Positions 1 through 12,126 of a stretch of DNA of 64,000 nucleotides are shown here, one piece after another. The DNA is from Lepidonotus clava (taxonomy: Eukaryota > Annelida > Polychaeta > Phyllodocida > Polynoidae): NCBI GenBank assembly GCA_936440205.1, contig OW387146.1:23932458-23996457 (forward strand). Reading direction: 5' to 3'. How positions within the stretch are numbered: the stretch's first letter is position 1; every line of letters begins with the position of its first letter. Made by a program: the position numbers and the translations under genes. The notes under the pieces were generated by a model. The model did no database searches, was not told the origin of the DNA, and saw only the letters and a list, made by a program, of their open reading frames with translations.

Positions 1-292
1 TAAAAACTTAAATGAAAGAGCTGTAAGGTTTGCCTGATGGGTATACATTGGAGATATTGAAACTTCTGTTATGTTTTATGCCTGCTTCTTTACCCCCATA
101 ATATTCCCTTGCCTAGTTAAAATGTCAATTCCAGCTTTGTCAGTTCTATGGTTGCCAAATTGTATGGATGCAAGCTTTCATGTGACATCTATGCCTTATG
201 GGTATAGGAGGATTCACATGTGAAAAAAAGCAGTTAATAACAGTTTTACTAAGCTTTACTTTTATTCTTCAGCGAATGGGACTATGCCAAGC

Positions 293-643
293 CAGTTCAC
301 AATGTAACAGAAACATTCTGCAGCCATACTTTTTCGGTCAGTTTGGTACTTAGTAAGATGGCAAGTTACAATTACATTTTTGATGCTGAGGTTTCAACCT
401 TACCAAATAAGAATTTTATTATAACATTATTTTAGGTTAGGACGAAACCAAAACAGAATCTTATAAGAACATTCTATTTAGGTTGAAGAACATAAGCAGA
501 GCTTTAAAATAATATTGCAGTGCAACATCACAGCAGTACATTGCAGGGACATAATTGGGAGTCATCAAAAGAACGTAACAAGAACCAAATACAGAACCAA
601 CCAGAACGTTGCTGCGATGTTATAATAACGTCGCATCCTTGGC
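293..643. mobile_element. Non-autonomous DNA transposon, 'GACGT-rich' family, copy 1
   Basis: The right end (about 540-643) matches the end of a longer copy at 9497-11354: both read ACGTAACAAGAACCAAA, then AACGTCGCAT and a CCTTGGCTGGG-like terminus. The left end (GCCAAGCCAGTTC, then GTAACAGAAAC and TTCGGTC) matches the inverse. It is about 350 bp and strongly diverged, and I see no coding potential. The superfamily is not determined. Confidence 0.5.
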
Positions 644-1528
644 TGGGTGCATGGGCTCCATTTTTTGCACATTAGAAGTTTTATCAATCTATTCAAGTAT
701 GATGATTTATGCATTTATTACAACAGTGGTGGGAGGGGGGCACCAATATAAGGCTGGTCATATAGCCCAGAGGGTTCGTCATGACCCAAGGCCTAGGGAT
801 GTATGATCTCTATGCGTCTTATGATCACCAGAGGATGACCATAAAGGTTGTTCTATTAAGAGTGAGACGAAGCTTGGGTGTGGTTGATCCCAACTGCAAT
901 ACCGCTCTGAGCTCTGTGGCTGTCAAATTTCCCTCTCTTTTGTGGATATTACCCAGAATGCAATGTTCTGGGCATCCTGTCCACCATTTCATTGGTCAGT
1001 TTTGTTTACTGACCTGAACTGACCTCTGTTCTCACGCCTGATTGGTCAGGCTGTTCCCTCCTGTTTTTGGTTAGGCCTGCAGGTGGGGATTGTTCAGAAA
1101 AATTGTACCAATGTTGTGTCAAAATGACTGAATCTTTACTAAAAAAATAAAAAAAAAAAAAAATTACAGTTGGTACTGGTCATGTTTATATGGTGCTCAT
1201 CTTCTGAAAGCGGTTTCAGCCTTTCGGCCTCATCAGTTGCATAGTGGGAATTCAAGGTTCTGTACACTGTTAAAATGGTGTTTAGAATTTAAATATGTTT
1301 AGGGTATAAACATGTTTATAATCTAAATACATTAAACCATATCTGTTTAAAACCTAAATACTTGTAACTTCTAAACATGTGTTGGGTTAACTATGCTTGA
1401 AATCTAAACGCATAACATATCAGTTGTGTTTAAAAGCTAAACACTTGTAACCTCTAACTATGTTTTGAATGGGACATGTTTAGAATCTAAACACATAATA
1501 TCAATTGTATACTATGGAAAAGAAAAAT

Positions 1529-1600
1529 GGGCACTTTGGGATTAGAACCCACATTCTCTACATTCAAGGTAGAAGCCTAACCAACTGAGCTAACTTGGAC
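1529..1600 (-). other. tRNA-like sequence (degenerate)
   Basis: On the minus strand the segment has an A-box (TTAGCTCAGTTGGTTAGG), a perfect 5-bp anticodon stem around a loop CTTGAAT (anticodon TGA) and a B-box-like GGGTTCTAATCCC. The acceptor strands do not pair and there is no long variable arm as a Ser tRNA needs, so it is a tRNA pseudogene or SINE head. It lies inside the CACTG element. Confidence 0.4.
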
Positions 1601-1749
1601 TGCATGTAGTGCACACTGGCAGAGTCAGCACCAATGAGTAGGATCTGTACTATTATACAGGTATTCAACATTAGACAGACAATAGTTCAATACTCTCATA
1701 CCCCTACTTATTCAGTTAAGTAGCAAAGCTGGGCTGTGTCTACCTACAG

Positions 1750-1820
1750 GCCTCCATAGCTCAGTGGTAGAGCATAGGCTTCATATTTGAGGGGCCCCGG
1801 GTTCAAATCTCGGCTACTGA
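1750..1820 (+). other. tRNA-like sequence (degenerate)
   Basis: Both Pol III boxes are visible: ATAGCTCAGTGGTAGAGC and CGGGTTCAAATCTCG. The acceptor strands do not pair, so this is a tRNA pseudogene or the head of a SINE. It is the second such segment within the CACTG element, on the opposite strand to the first. Confidence 0.4.
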
Positions 1821-2959
1821 AGTTATCAAATTACTACTTTGAAGTAGTTGTACTACTAGTGGTTTGCAACATGCCGTCCATATTTTTGCCCATGATTAGT
1901 AAAATGTTTTTTCATACACTTAGGAATTTGGAACTTTGTGATTACAAATGTTAGGTTTTTAAGTTTTTGTAGCGTCATTAAGATAATCACTTCATTGGCC
2001 TGCTATTCTAGGTACGGTCAACCAACCAGAACACCCCTAAAACATTTACAAAACGTTTTAAAACACCTTTTCAGTAGGATAAACATGTAGACACCTTTTT
2101 AGTTAAAGAACTTTATTAGCTATACCCTGAAGGTTTTACCTCTAACCATCAAACAACCAATGCAAGGCTATTAAACCAAGAAGGAAGGACACACTTGGTT
2201 ACTGGCTCAATGATCCTGCAGTGTGTTTACAGGAAAAATAAAACTTTAAATGCTGTTAACATTACATCTGGTGTAAACTGTATGGCATAGTACCATAGCA
2301 GTGTTTTACATGTAAAATCTACGGTTTTTTTTACACACTACGTTATATTATTGTTAAATTTAAAATGATGAAAGAATACTGTACATATCATGGTATATTA
2401 CTGTTTAACTTAACACCTAACCCTAAACACCTTGAAGACCTAAATGCTTCATAGATAAACACCTAAACATCATAGATTTCTAAACACTTAACAGCTAAAC
2501 ATCAAAAAAGCATAAGCATTTTGATTCTAAACACCTTGAGGACCTTAACACTTCATGGGTAAGCAGCTAAACATCACACATTTCTAAACACTTAACCCTA
2601 AACACCAATCATTCTAAACATGTTTAGGGAAATAAAGTGTTCCAAAACTGGATGCGCCGAAGTGTTTAGGAAAGTGTTTAGGTTCTAAACACTTGTTTTA
2701 ACAGTGTAGGAAAAATTATAATCAAAATAAAGGTTGTTCTATATTTCATCACCCACACAAAACTAAAATTCTGTTGAAAATAATGACACAAGAAGTGGTA
2801 CATACAGCCTGTGAGTTTTCACCTCCCTCGTGCACACTTCTTCAGCTGTTCGGATGATAAAAAATGGCTCCTCCTACATCTGAATTGTAAACCACATGCT
2901 CTATAAGCCTGAATATAGGACTTACATATCTTTGATTTTTTACTTTTTTTTTTGCCCAG

Positions 2960-5900
2960 AATCGCACCGTTACTACGAGGGTTCGTTCTACAGCGGGAAT
3001 CGCCAGGTGCGATACACGTGCAGTTCCAGATGTTCATGTGTGCACGGGGCGGTGCAGTGCACCAAGGAGTCATGCACCTACAACACCTACAACCCGTGAG
3101 TAGTATCTATAGACCTTTTGACGATAAAGTCACACCTTGAAATGAGCTGTTGAACTATGGGGTTTAATTTTACTGTTAACCGTAGATTTAAATGTAAAAT
3201 TCGGCCCAAAAGTAATTAAAGGGAGTCAAAATCAATAAAATTGATAAAATTTTCAAAACTCAGATAAGTATAGAAATATGTTAGATGAGTCTAGTTAAGG
3301 TCATTGGTAAAGTATTAGCTCTGAGAACTAGCTCAAACCAAAGTAGAATTCCATGAGAGATGGTAAAATTTCTATTTGTTTGTAAACAAACCCCATTTTT
3401 GCGGATCCACATTAATTGATTTGAGCAAGGAAAATGTGTTTTCAATGATTTTCTACCATATTTCATTGTTTAGATTTAGGCCAGAAATAAGCACAATGAA
3501 TGGATTTCCATGATTATTTGAGTTTGGAAAATTTGGTCGAATTTATCGGTTTTGGCTCCCTTTAAAGATTTTCTCTCTCGAAAAGCGCACGCTCCCGTTT
3601 TCATTTTTTCAATGTCAAATGTTTGGTCCCGGAGGGTCTGGATGCCTCCCCCATTTTTGAAAATCTCTTGGTTAATTGACTTTCAGGTACTATCACAATA
3701 CTCATCACCGATACAGCTCTTCCCGATACAACGTATTCAACAAACCATTTTTCCGTAGCTATGGGAGTAGCTATAATTATGGGTATACACATTTTCTTTT
3801 ACAACTTATACAATGCACCAATCATTAAATTCTAGTTATACCCCCAATTAGAACATGCTATAACAATAGTCTTAGAGCACCTAGCTGGTAATGCTTTTAG
3901 TAAATTTGTAGGCTCGTTATGTTTATTTTTGTTCCATTAGGAAGTAGTTCAATAATAATATTAATCAAGTCAGTCGTTAAGCAGCTTACTGAGCCAGAAC
4001 CCATGTAGTTATAGACTTGTTCTTTGTAATGCTTTCAATGTCAAGACCAAGAGGCCTTTGTGATATTAAAAACGCTTTTAGACATGCTCGCGAAGTCGTA
4101 CAAGCTAAAATGCACCATACTTGAAATAAAAACCGTCTCTAAATCTGTAAACGCTTTAGCAGAGAATGCTTAACGTCCAACTCTATGATTGCTTATTAAC
4201 CCTTTTTATTTCCAGTTACATGCCACATTATGGAAGTAGCGGTTATGCAGATAATGACTATGGCTATGGCAACTATGGTCATCCTGACTATGGCTATGAC
4301 GGCTATGGAGATAATGACTATGGCCATGGCGACTATTCAGACCATGGTCATGGGAAAAATACTGATAGTGACTATGGCCATGGGAAAAGTACCAGTAGTG
4401 ACTATGGTCATGGGGGAAGTACTGGTAGTGGCTATGGTCATGGGAGAAATGCCGGTGGTGGCTATGGTCATGGGAAAAGTACCGGTGGTGGCCACGGTCA
4501 CGGGAAAAGTACCGGTCGTGGCCATGGTCATGGGAAAAGTACTGGTAGTCACTATGGCCATGGGCAAAGTACTGGTAGTGACTATAGTCACGGGAAAAGT
4601 ACCGGTAGTCACTATGGCCATAGGCAAAGTACTGGTAGTGACTATGGCCATGGTCACTCAGGCAGCAATGGCGGGCACCCACAAGAATCTCAACGAAGAT
4701 ATAACTATCGGTAGGAAGCAAATACGTTAACTTAATGCTGTATTTTCTGCATTCCCTTCTATATTTCTCATTCTGTGGATAGGACTTGAATTATTTAAGT
4801 TGACACTTTGTTTGGTTGCTTTGGAAAGTAATCTTTCTTTTTTTCTCAAAAATGAGAGTCCCCAAATGCAAGCAGTGTGAATAATTCTTAGTTGCTTTGG
4901 AACTAATGTTTCTTTTCCCGAAAAATTAGAGTGCCCAAATGCAAGCAGTGTGAACAAGTTCAAAGTATGCGCAGTTCCTGCTAATACCATTCAAAATGAT
5001 GTTTTATTTCAAATTTGTCCTATTGCAAGATACAGACAGTATAGATAATTACTATTCCTAGTTCAAAAATGTTTTTTGGGGTCGCATCTTCTGAAACATT
5101 TATTATTTACTGCACATTTGCTAATATGATGGGATGCTTAGATAAATCAAAACATACAGCACTGGTGACAAAGTCAGGACGACTGCTATCTAAGACAGTT
5201 CACAAAATTAGTCTACAATGCTATGTGCTTTAGCTGTGAATTCAAGAAAAGTAGGTACTGAAGAAGAAGGTAAGTAATACTTTTCTGTACATTTATCCAA
5301 AGAAATGTAATGCCTTTCTTCTGAAATAGGCTAGAAAGAGCAATTCCAATAGTTTTGAATTCCTTTGATTGAACTAAACACTTTCCTTAAACCTTGATAA
5401 TGTTCAATTATACATTACTGAATGAGAAATCTCAATATGTGTTCATGTCCTAGAGATTAATATCAAATATGTATCCAGTTACAAACATGCATCAAACTAA
5501 CGCGTGAGCAATTATCACCCATAATTTTGTTCTCACACTTCTTTACTTATCACTTTATCAACGATTCGGTAGCAAGCAAATAATTATATGTAATTGGTCA
5601 TTTCGTCATGAACGTCATGATGGTCGCGCCGTCTAAGAGAGTCCATGCAACCAGATACAAAGAATATAGCAGTATGCATTTTTATTTTTTTTATTTTTTT
5701 TTTATCTTTTTTTGAAATGTAAACAAATGGCGATTACATCACAAAAATGGCAAAACAGATGAGGCGTTGTAGCACGTTGCATGGATCCTGGTAGGGGGGT
5801 GCCACTATCGACAATATCGCGAAAAGCAAAAAGCAAATAGGCTATGGTTTGAGTTGAATATCTTAGTGTAGCTATAATATTTTTGACTTTATCCCACCCA

Positions 5901-6080
5901 TTTAGGTATGACGGAGGTAGGGGCAGGGCTTCTGGTCACAGGTCTCAGTACGACACTGGCCTCATCCGCCAAAACTCAGGACAAGGTCCCAACAACTACA
6001 ACCAGCAATACCGCAGTGCAAAGGGTTCTTCGTTCTCCAACAGCTACACCCATAACACCCGCCGTAACACCCACTATTAG
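2960..6080 (+). CDS. Cys/Tyr/Gly/His-rich repeat protein, 3' four exons (5' end not found)
   Basis: Four exons join in frame with AG/GT borders: 2960-3095, 3687-3782, 4216-4710 and 5906-6080, giving about 299 residues and a TAG stop. The first visible exon starts in phase 1, so an upstream exon with the signal peptide must exist; I could not identify it in 1-2959. Exon 1 carries a compact cysteine motif C-x3-C-x-C-x6-C-x4-C, like half of a VWC domain. Exon 2 is Tyr/Arg/Ser-rich. Exon 3 encodes GYG runs and then ten decapeptides of the type GHGKSTGSDY. Exon 4 is Arg/Asn/Gln/Tyr-rich and ends NTHY. Such composition is typical of secreted structural, adhesive or mineral-matrix proteins, and the many His residues could bind metal. 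That role is inference; I recognise no named family. Confidence 0.75.
3216..3565. mobile_element. TTAA-flanked MITE, 'GGGAGCCAAAA' family, copy 1
   Basis: The ends are TTAAAGGGAGTCAAAATC and GGTTTTGGCTCCCTTTAA, imperfect inverted repeats that include TTAA at both borders. The body is over 80% alike by eye to copies at 45529-45894 and 62495-62851. It sits in the intron between the first two visible exons of the left gene and is non-coding. TTAA borders suggest piggyBac- or Kolobok-type mobilisation (inference). Confidence 0.8.
4346..4645 (+). repeat. Ten 30-bp coding repeats (GHGKSTGSDY)
   Basis: Ten back-to-back 30-bp units run in phase with the reading frame, each starting GGTCATGGG or a near variant. 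Units vary at the residue level as GHG(K/Q/G/R)(S/N)(T/A)(G/S/D)xx(Y/H). The first three and last four units mostly end in Tyr, while units five and six have His in its place. The repeat is also open in two other frames, which creates long but meaningless shadow frames. Confidence 0.9.
4815..4956. repeat. Two-unit tandem duplication, 76-bp period
   Basis: Two adjacent copies begin GTTGCTTTGGAA (4815 and 4891) and end CAAATGCAAGCAGTGTGAA. They are about 80% identical, lie in the intron before the last exon of the left gene and have no coding sense. Confidence 0.75.
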
Positions 6081-6580
6081 AGAAAGAAAAATACAACTTG
6101 CCATGCACCAATAACGTCTGGCATAACACCTGGCATTAGAAAATGGAAAACTGCTGTGCCATTACTCTAACAATATTGACGAAACATTTGGCATTAGAGA
6201 AAGAAAAACCTCTTGGCAATAATCCAACAATATTAACATAACACCTGATGTTAGAAAAAGAATACTATGGTAACACTTCAACAATTGTGAAAAGTTGCCT
6301 GATATTAGAGAGAGAAAAACTACTATATCTATATAGCAATACACCAACAATATTGCGATAACACCTGTCATAAGTGAGAGAAGCAAGAGAAACAACTAAA
6401 GTAACACTACAGCAAAGGACTCTTCCTTCTCCAAAAGCTACTGTTACACCATCTGTCATAACAATTATTAGAGAGAAAAACTACTTTGGCAATACTCCAA
6501 CGATGTTGACATTTCACCTGGCATTAGAAAGAGAAAACATCAATCAGTAGTACCACAGTCCAACAGTAGCAGAGTTGCTT
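6081..6580 (+). repeat. Decayed tandem copies of the terminal-exon end (3' flank of left gene)
   Basis: Downstream of the stop codon, segments resembling the last coding bases recur: ATTAGAGAAAGAAAAA, then a TTGGCAATA-type run, CCAACAATATTGAC and ATAACACCTGGC, in units of roughly 60-75 bp. The copy at 6401-6500 is longest and resembles 6010-6110, including a CAAAGG...TTC(T)TCC(G/T)TTCTCCAA stretch that is coding in the parent. At least six decayed units are recognisable. They are probably in the 3' UTR. No clear AATAAA follows nearby. Confidence 0.65.
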
Positions 6581-7233
6581 TCAACAAAAGTTTGAAGGGT
6601 TTGTCTTTGTTTCACAGAATGTCTTATAAGAATAATTCTTATAAGTATCTATAGATAGCAAACACCCAGATCATAGAAACATAAAATGACAACAACGAAT
6701 GCTAACAAAATAGTTTTGATACAGAACAAATTTTTCAAATAGGTTGGTTTGCTTTTTATCTAGGTGATAAATGGTAGGCCTACCGAAGTGACCAAAACAA
6801 TTGAGGTATAAGTAATTGAAGGAATCCGAGAGACTTTTGTATGAACATACTGTATTTCAATATAATGAAAGTAAATGTAAGGGATGAGTCACTAAGAAGC
6901 GAAAGACAAAGCAATGTATTTGGGATAAACAAAATGACCATTTATTCTGCAATACATGCAATATCAGAATCTTTGTGATACAGATATACTTGTTACACAA
7001 TGTTCAAGTCACTCAAGGGACGCACACTACTGTTTTTACATTTTTCAGTATCAACAGCTATAAAATTTATACAGATTACTAGCCTGCTAAAGCAAACGCC
7101 ATACTTACTGTATTATTTCCTCCAAGTTGGACACATGTACTTTATTCTAGATTGTGCATTTATAATGTAAGGCTAGTAAAGATGTATATTAGCATGAAAT
7201 CTCTTATAATATTATATCTAAAACTGATATCAT

Positions 7234-7472
7234 GTAAAGCGCCATACCCACTAGACAATTTAATGATGGCTGATGCCGAAGGCTGTCGGCCGTTGGCATA
7301 AAATTATCAAACATGCTTAATGGGGATCGGCACAGCGGTTGGCGTCGGCGTCGACACCGATGCCGACACTGACGGCAGCACCGATTGTATGTTGGTATAG
7401 CCTTGTTCATAAGAGTCGGCCGGCGTCGGCACTGATTCTTCCCAAAATCAGTTAGTAGATATGGGGCTTTAA
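7234..7472. mobile_element. MITE, 'CCATACCCACTAG' family, decayed copy
   Basis: The left end TAAAGCGCCATACCCACTAG and right end GATATGGGGCTTTAA are imperfect inverted repeats. The interior is rich in CGGC/GCCGA repeats. It is related to the better preserved copy at 33618-33823, and single ends are seen at 11826-11850 and 13838-13865. Confidence 0.55.
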
Positions 7473-9496
7473 TGTTCGAATGTTACCATTTAATCATTCA
7501 TGATTTTTCACGTAATATGTTGTGCAATGGATACCAGAAAGAAATACTATTTTGTGAAATTGCGATCAATATTAGAGGTGAACTAGAAGGTATTATTCAT
7601 CTCCATGTAATGCGATTTAGTTAAGAGTTCTCTCTCTGTGGCCCATCGCATTATCGAACCATTGTAACAGATTAGAACAAACCCATCAAAACAGCCACTG
7701 CTTAAATCGGACATGACAGCAAAAACTTTTAAACACTAAAACTATGGCCTTTACATGCTTGTGATTTATACTAAACTTTCACTATTTAAACACTTTAAAC
7801 TGTTATCTTCATTTTTGCATTCACAGAATCGTAATTTGTCAAAAGAGAAAAGCTGGAAATCAAGTAGCAAATGCCTATAGCAACAGCGATGTGGCTGTGA
7901 TAGCTGCCTGAAACGTATCCAAGCAGCACCATCTTAAGAGTCACCGTTCTAAGCAAAATCAAACCCATGTTGGTGGTCAGATAATGACTCACGTAACAGC
8001 AAACAAAATCCCTGTCAAAACAGACTCTGTTGTGCAAAGATCCAGCATCACATTACCCCAATGTGTTGCAACACATTGATTTGTATCATCGTTGCATCAT
8101 GCAATGGGCCAATGGTGATAATTATTTTATTCTAACAAACAATTTTAATCTATAAAACCATGCCAGTGTTTGAGGCTTTGTATTTTGATCTTGGATCAAA
8201 GATAATACCAAAGGTGAGCCTATGACAAATCTGGTTCAAACTTTATGCTCTTACAAAAGGTTTGATATTAATCTTCTGTTTCATAAGGAATGACGGCAAA
8301 ATTAATGGAAGGTTGCATTTCATGAGCTTATTTAATCATAACTGTTTGGTACAAACATTTACTTCTCTTGCTGATCTTTAAATTAACCTACCAGAGGTTT
8401 TTCGAGGTTCTAACACAGGTTTTTGAGTCCCTTATGGAGCTTTATTTATGAAAACCATTTTTCAAACACCTACTTGCTTCCATTATTGACCAGTGAAATG
8501 TTCAAATAAGCAGAACTGTGTCCAAATATGGAACAGGGCACTTTTCTGAGGATATAATAAGCCTTGGATGGGCTAGGTCAACGTGTGCTCCCCTTTCTAA
8601 AGGGCTCTCTAAATGAACCCCTAAGAGCAGGGCCTAGATTTTTGTAACTGATCAGACTTTCGTGATTAGTGACTCATATTTTCTGATTCTATGTGTCATA
8701 ACAAATATTATCAGCTAGCAATGCGACTTTGTGGTTATTTGGTAATAATGTCACTACATCTTGTTACAGATATGACTATCAATAACATTTGAGACACCTC
8801 ACAAAATGCCTGAGTAGCCAAATCAGTAACAGGAATATAATTTATAGTCCCCTTGTCTGACACTACTATATGATAATTGTCACATCTAAGTTTTTCACTT
8901 GTCTCTATTGCTTTTACAATACTTTTATGATTTTTGAGAATATTTCTTTGAAAAATTAACTTTGTATAGAACTCAAATAGAAGGCTTTCTATGATGAAAG
9001 TGTTTCTAAGTGACATTAGGTATCACTTGAATCTTTTAATATTGGTGATAGCATTATTGAAATGCCCACGAATCAAAATTAATAGTTTCAGTTGATCAAT
9101 CTGTACCGGTCCAACAAATGCATTAATTTTGTGTGGTCCATGAATTTTTATGCATTGAAATATTGAATACTCATTATAAACTTATAGCTGTTTGAGACAA
9201 TAAAGTGCTAAGCCTTTTAAAAATCTTCATTGCATCGTGATTTATTTTCTTATGAATAGTGTATTCAGAAACTTTCGTTTTTAATATTAGAAAATAAGGT
9301 CTTGAATAATCTATTTTCGGAAGTTCTCCCTATGATGAACAGTTGATTTCATGTATTTCAATGCAACTGCAGATAAAATCAAGGAGCATTCTGGGTAATT
9401 TATGGACAGGCTCAGATTCCCCTCATTGTGGAAGTATAGGCATACTTTTTTCATTCCTAGCAATATATTATACTGTTTATCAAGAGGGAAACCTTT
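7473..9496. other. Intergenic stretch, no gene recognised
   Basis: This is AT-rich sequence with only short frames on either strand. A 93-codon minus frame at 8735-9016 has no recognisable motif or splice context. AATAAA occurs near 9198, but no gene end can be tied to it. Confidence 0.4.
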
Positions 9497-11354
9497 CCCA
9501 GGCAAGAAGCGACGTAACAGAACTGTTCTGCGACCATACCATTTTGGTCGGTTTATAACCCACATAAAACTACGTAACAGTTACGTGATTTTAGGGGGAT
9601 GTTATGACATCCCACAAAAAGAACGTTATAAAAACTATCTATGAACATCAGGTTAGAACCCCCTTACAATGTAACATCATAGTGACGTGCCAATCAGGTC
9701 TGGTTGAGACATAACTCAAACAGAACGTAACTGATACAAACTAATTATGTATGGTTATGACCAAACCTAAAAAGAATGTAGTTATGACGTGTTGATTAGG
9801 TGACACAGAGACCTAACTGAAAAAGTACATAACTGATACGTACTGACTGAGTGAAGTTGTAACCAAACCTAAAGAGACGTTCTTGTTATGTGAGATTTCG
9901 ACGTTGTAGCGACGTCTATTTGATGGCTCCCAGAAATGTCGCTTCGACCAAAATTGTGATGTCCTTGTGACATTCTAATTAGGTTAGGTCTTAACTAGAC
10001 CTTCACACTACGTCAAAAGAACGTTGTGTTTAGGTTGGTCTGAACCATACCTAATGATGATGTCACAGTGACGTTATTTTAAGGTAAGGTTTCAACCCTA
10101 CCTAATTGTGACATCACAGTGACGTTGTGCTTAGGTTCAGTCTTGACCTCACCTAATCACCATGTCTCAGTGACGTTCTGGTTAGGTTAAGTCACAACTA
10201 AACTAAATCAGCACGTCACAAGTACCTTGTTTCCTAGTCTAGCCATAACCATTTATAGTACTGTTTTTCAACACCAGGGGACAGTGCAACACCATTTAAG
10301 TTGAGAAAAGGCTAAAGTTCAAGGTTTTGTGGTTTATATCACTATTTTTCAAATATGTTTTAATGCTGCTGAAACACTATTCTTTATGAGATATCAAACT
10401 ATCTTCTAGAAATGTATTTATAGTTTAGTTTAAATGATTTGGCTGAAATAAATGACCAGTACCATGAAAACACCTTTTTCAATCTTTCACAATGGGATAC
10501 TGAGTGGGTCTGTCCCCTGGCCTGATATCAGACATTTGCCAGCTATAGAAAGGGCCTGGAGGGGGTTGCATAACATTAGCGGAAGGATAACAGATCTTTA
10601 ACGGAGTCCAAGTGTTGCAAACAGAATAACAGTGACCAAAGTATTGCAAAATCCGTAAAGAAATTTCCGCTAACATTGAAATTTAGCGGATTTTCCGTTA
10701 AATATTTCCGCTAATACTATAAAAACACATGATATATTATTTAACGGAATCATTAATTAACGGATTTTCAAATAACGGAATATGCAACCTTTAGTAAATC
10801 CGTTCGTTATGGCATTTTAGCGGAGATGTATAACGAACATTTCTAACGGAAAGTTATGCAACTCCCTCCTGGGTACACAAGTACTTACTTAAAAGGCCCC
10901 AAGTCCCTGTGACCAAAGCTGGAAACCAAGATTTCTTGTCTTGGAAAAGTTACAGTATGATGTATAGTGTAATGTTTGGTCATAGGTGGGTCACAAAATA
11001 ACCTTAATAGAACCTGTCACAAAATAACCTTATTGGAATATAATTTGGGTTACAATATGATTTTATAATCATGTCGCCAGTATGTTATGGTGGAACGCCG
11101 CAGCAGTAGTAATCCACATAATCATTCTTTGAAAGTTGCAATGTGACATCGCAGAAACACGTACCATGAACGTCATTTTGTGACGTCGCAGAAACACGTG
11201 ATAAGAATGTCATTTTGCAATGTCGCATTGGAAGTCTCAGAGACGTGATTGGGAGCCATCAAATCTACATCTATAGAACGTCGAAATGCGACGTAACAAG
11301 AACCAAAAAATGACGTCACAATAACGTTATTATAACGTCGCATTCTTGCCTGGG
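9497..11354. mobile_element. Non-autonomous DNA transposon, 'GACGT-rich' family, long copy
   Basis: The left end CCCAGGCAAGAAGCGACGTAAC and the right end (ACGTCGCATTCTTGCCTGGG) are inverted repeats. Between them are many degenerate direct repeats of the type GTGACGTT..AGGTTAGGT, spaced about 50-65 bp (9640-10230), and ACGTCATTTTG..GACGTCGCA units near the right end. There is no coding frame. A second palindromic element (10556-10871) is nested inside. Shorter relatives are at 293-643 and, inverted, 62885-63053. Confidence 0.7.
10556..10871. mobile_element. Nested palindromic MITE (GGAGGGGGTTGCATAAC ends)
   Basis: The left terminus CTGGAGGGGGTTGCATAAC is matched by the right end, whose reverse complement reads CCAGGAGGGAGTTGCATAAC. 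The interior is a string of CGGA/TCCG-flanked AACGGAA motifs in both orientations. It is inserted in the longer element around it, so it is the younger of the two. Confidence 0.7.
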
Positions 11355-11908
11355 TTTAGTAGTTGTATACATATGAATATTATATATATTTTAGAAGTAA
11401 AATAGACTATTTAATAACCAAAATATCTCCATTTAACAAATAAAGTTGCAAATTAAATTAAATTCCTTTTGTGAGACTCCAAAACGTCCTAAATGTATAA
11501 AATTGTATATCTTATCTACAATATTCATTTCTGAAAGTCTCGCACAAGATAACATGAGGCCTAATGCTACATATAGTAATTTTCTTTTTGTATGATACAG
11601 TAATTTCATGGGCAGAAAATTCATGGATATTCAAAAGTCTTTATTCTAAAATCCGTATAAATTCACCAGTAGGCTTATATCCTATTAGATGAAATATTAG
11701 ATTAAATATCTGTATATAGAACAACGATGGGTACATAAACTATCATGTATTTGAAATGATATGATTACTATAATGATTAGGCTTGTTACATCAACTGTGT
11801 GAAGTATGATAACTCAAACAAAATGTAAAGCGCCATACACACTAGCTGATTGTCACAGAGTCTATAAATCAGTGCCCAAATCTGTGGAACGTTCCAGTTT
11901 TCTCTTGC

Positions 11909-12126
11909 TTAAAGGGAGCCAAAAGCAACGTTTTTCAAAAATGTGACAAAATTTAGTGGGTCCCCAAAATAGGTCAGCAACATGTTATATTGTATTTTGA
12001 TGAAGTTAAAGCCTGTTTTCTTAGTCTATATTTTATCATGGACCTCAGTTATGGTGATAGAGTGTATTTCAATAGTTATTACAATTTGAAAAATGTTGAC
12101 CGAATACTGGTTTTGGCTCCCTTTAA
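11909..12126. mobile_element. TTAA-flanked MITE, 'GGGAGCCAAAA' family, short variant
   Basis: The ends TTAAAGGGAGCCAAAA and TTTTGGCTCCCTTTAA are perfect inverted repeats identical to those of the ~350-bp copies. The 185-bp interior differs, so it is either a separate subfamily or an internal deletion with replacement. Confidence 0.8.

Larger units (their letters stand above)
1265..2706. mobile_element. Non-autonomous DNA transposon with CACTG ends and TA flanks
   Basis: The left end reads CACTGTTAAAATGGTGTTTAG and the reverse complement of the right end reads CACTGTTAAAACAAGTGTTTAG, so there are clear terminal inverted repeats. Both ends are flanked by TA. Subterminal DNA is packed with short inverted copies of TGTTTAGAATCTAAACA at 1275-1500 and 2405-2700. 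The 1442-bp element has no transposase frame. CACTG termini resemble the CACTA/EnSpm-Chapaev group, but the TA flank would equally suit other families. Two tRNA-like segments lie inside it. Confidence 0.7.

Noticed and set aside
1529-1600. Functional tRNA-Ser (TGA)
   Set aside because: The acceptor stem does not pair and the long variable arm of a Ser tRNA is absent.
4206-4721. Long minus-strand frame (171 codons) and a +2 frame (166 codons) over the left gene's repeat exon
   Set aside because: Both are by-products of the 30-bp repeat, which lacks stops in several frames; only the spliced plus frame has matching exon borders on both sides.
9640-10240. Possible CRISPR-like or regulatory direct-repeat array (GTGACGTT..AGGTTAGG units)
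   Set aside because: Units are degenerate, spacing is irregular, and they lie between inverted transposon ends in a eukaryotic genome, so they are subterminal or internal transposon repeats.
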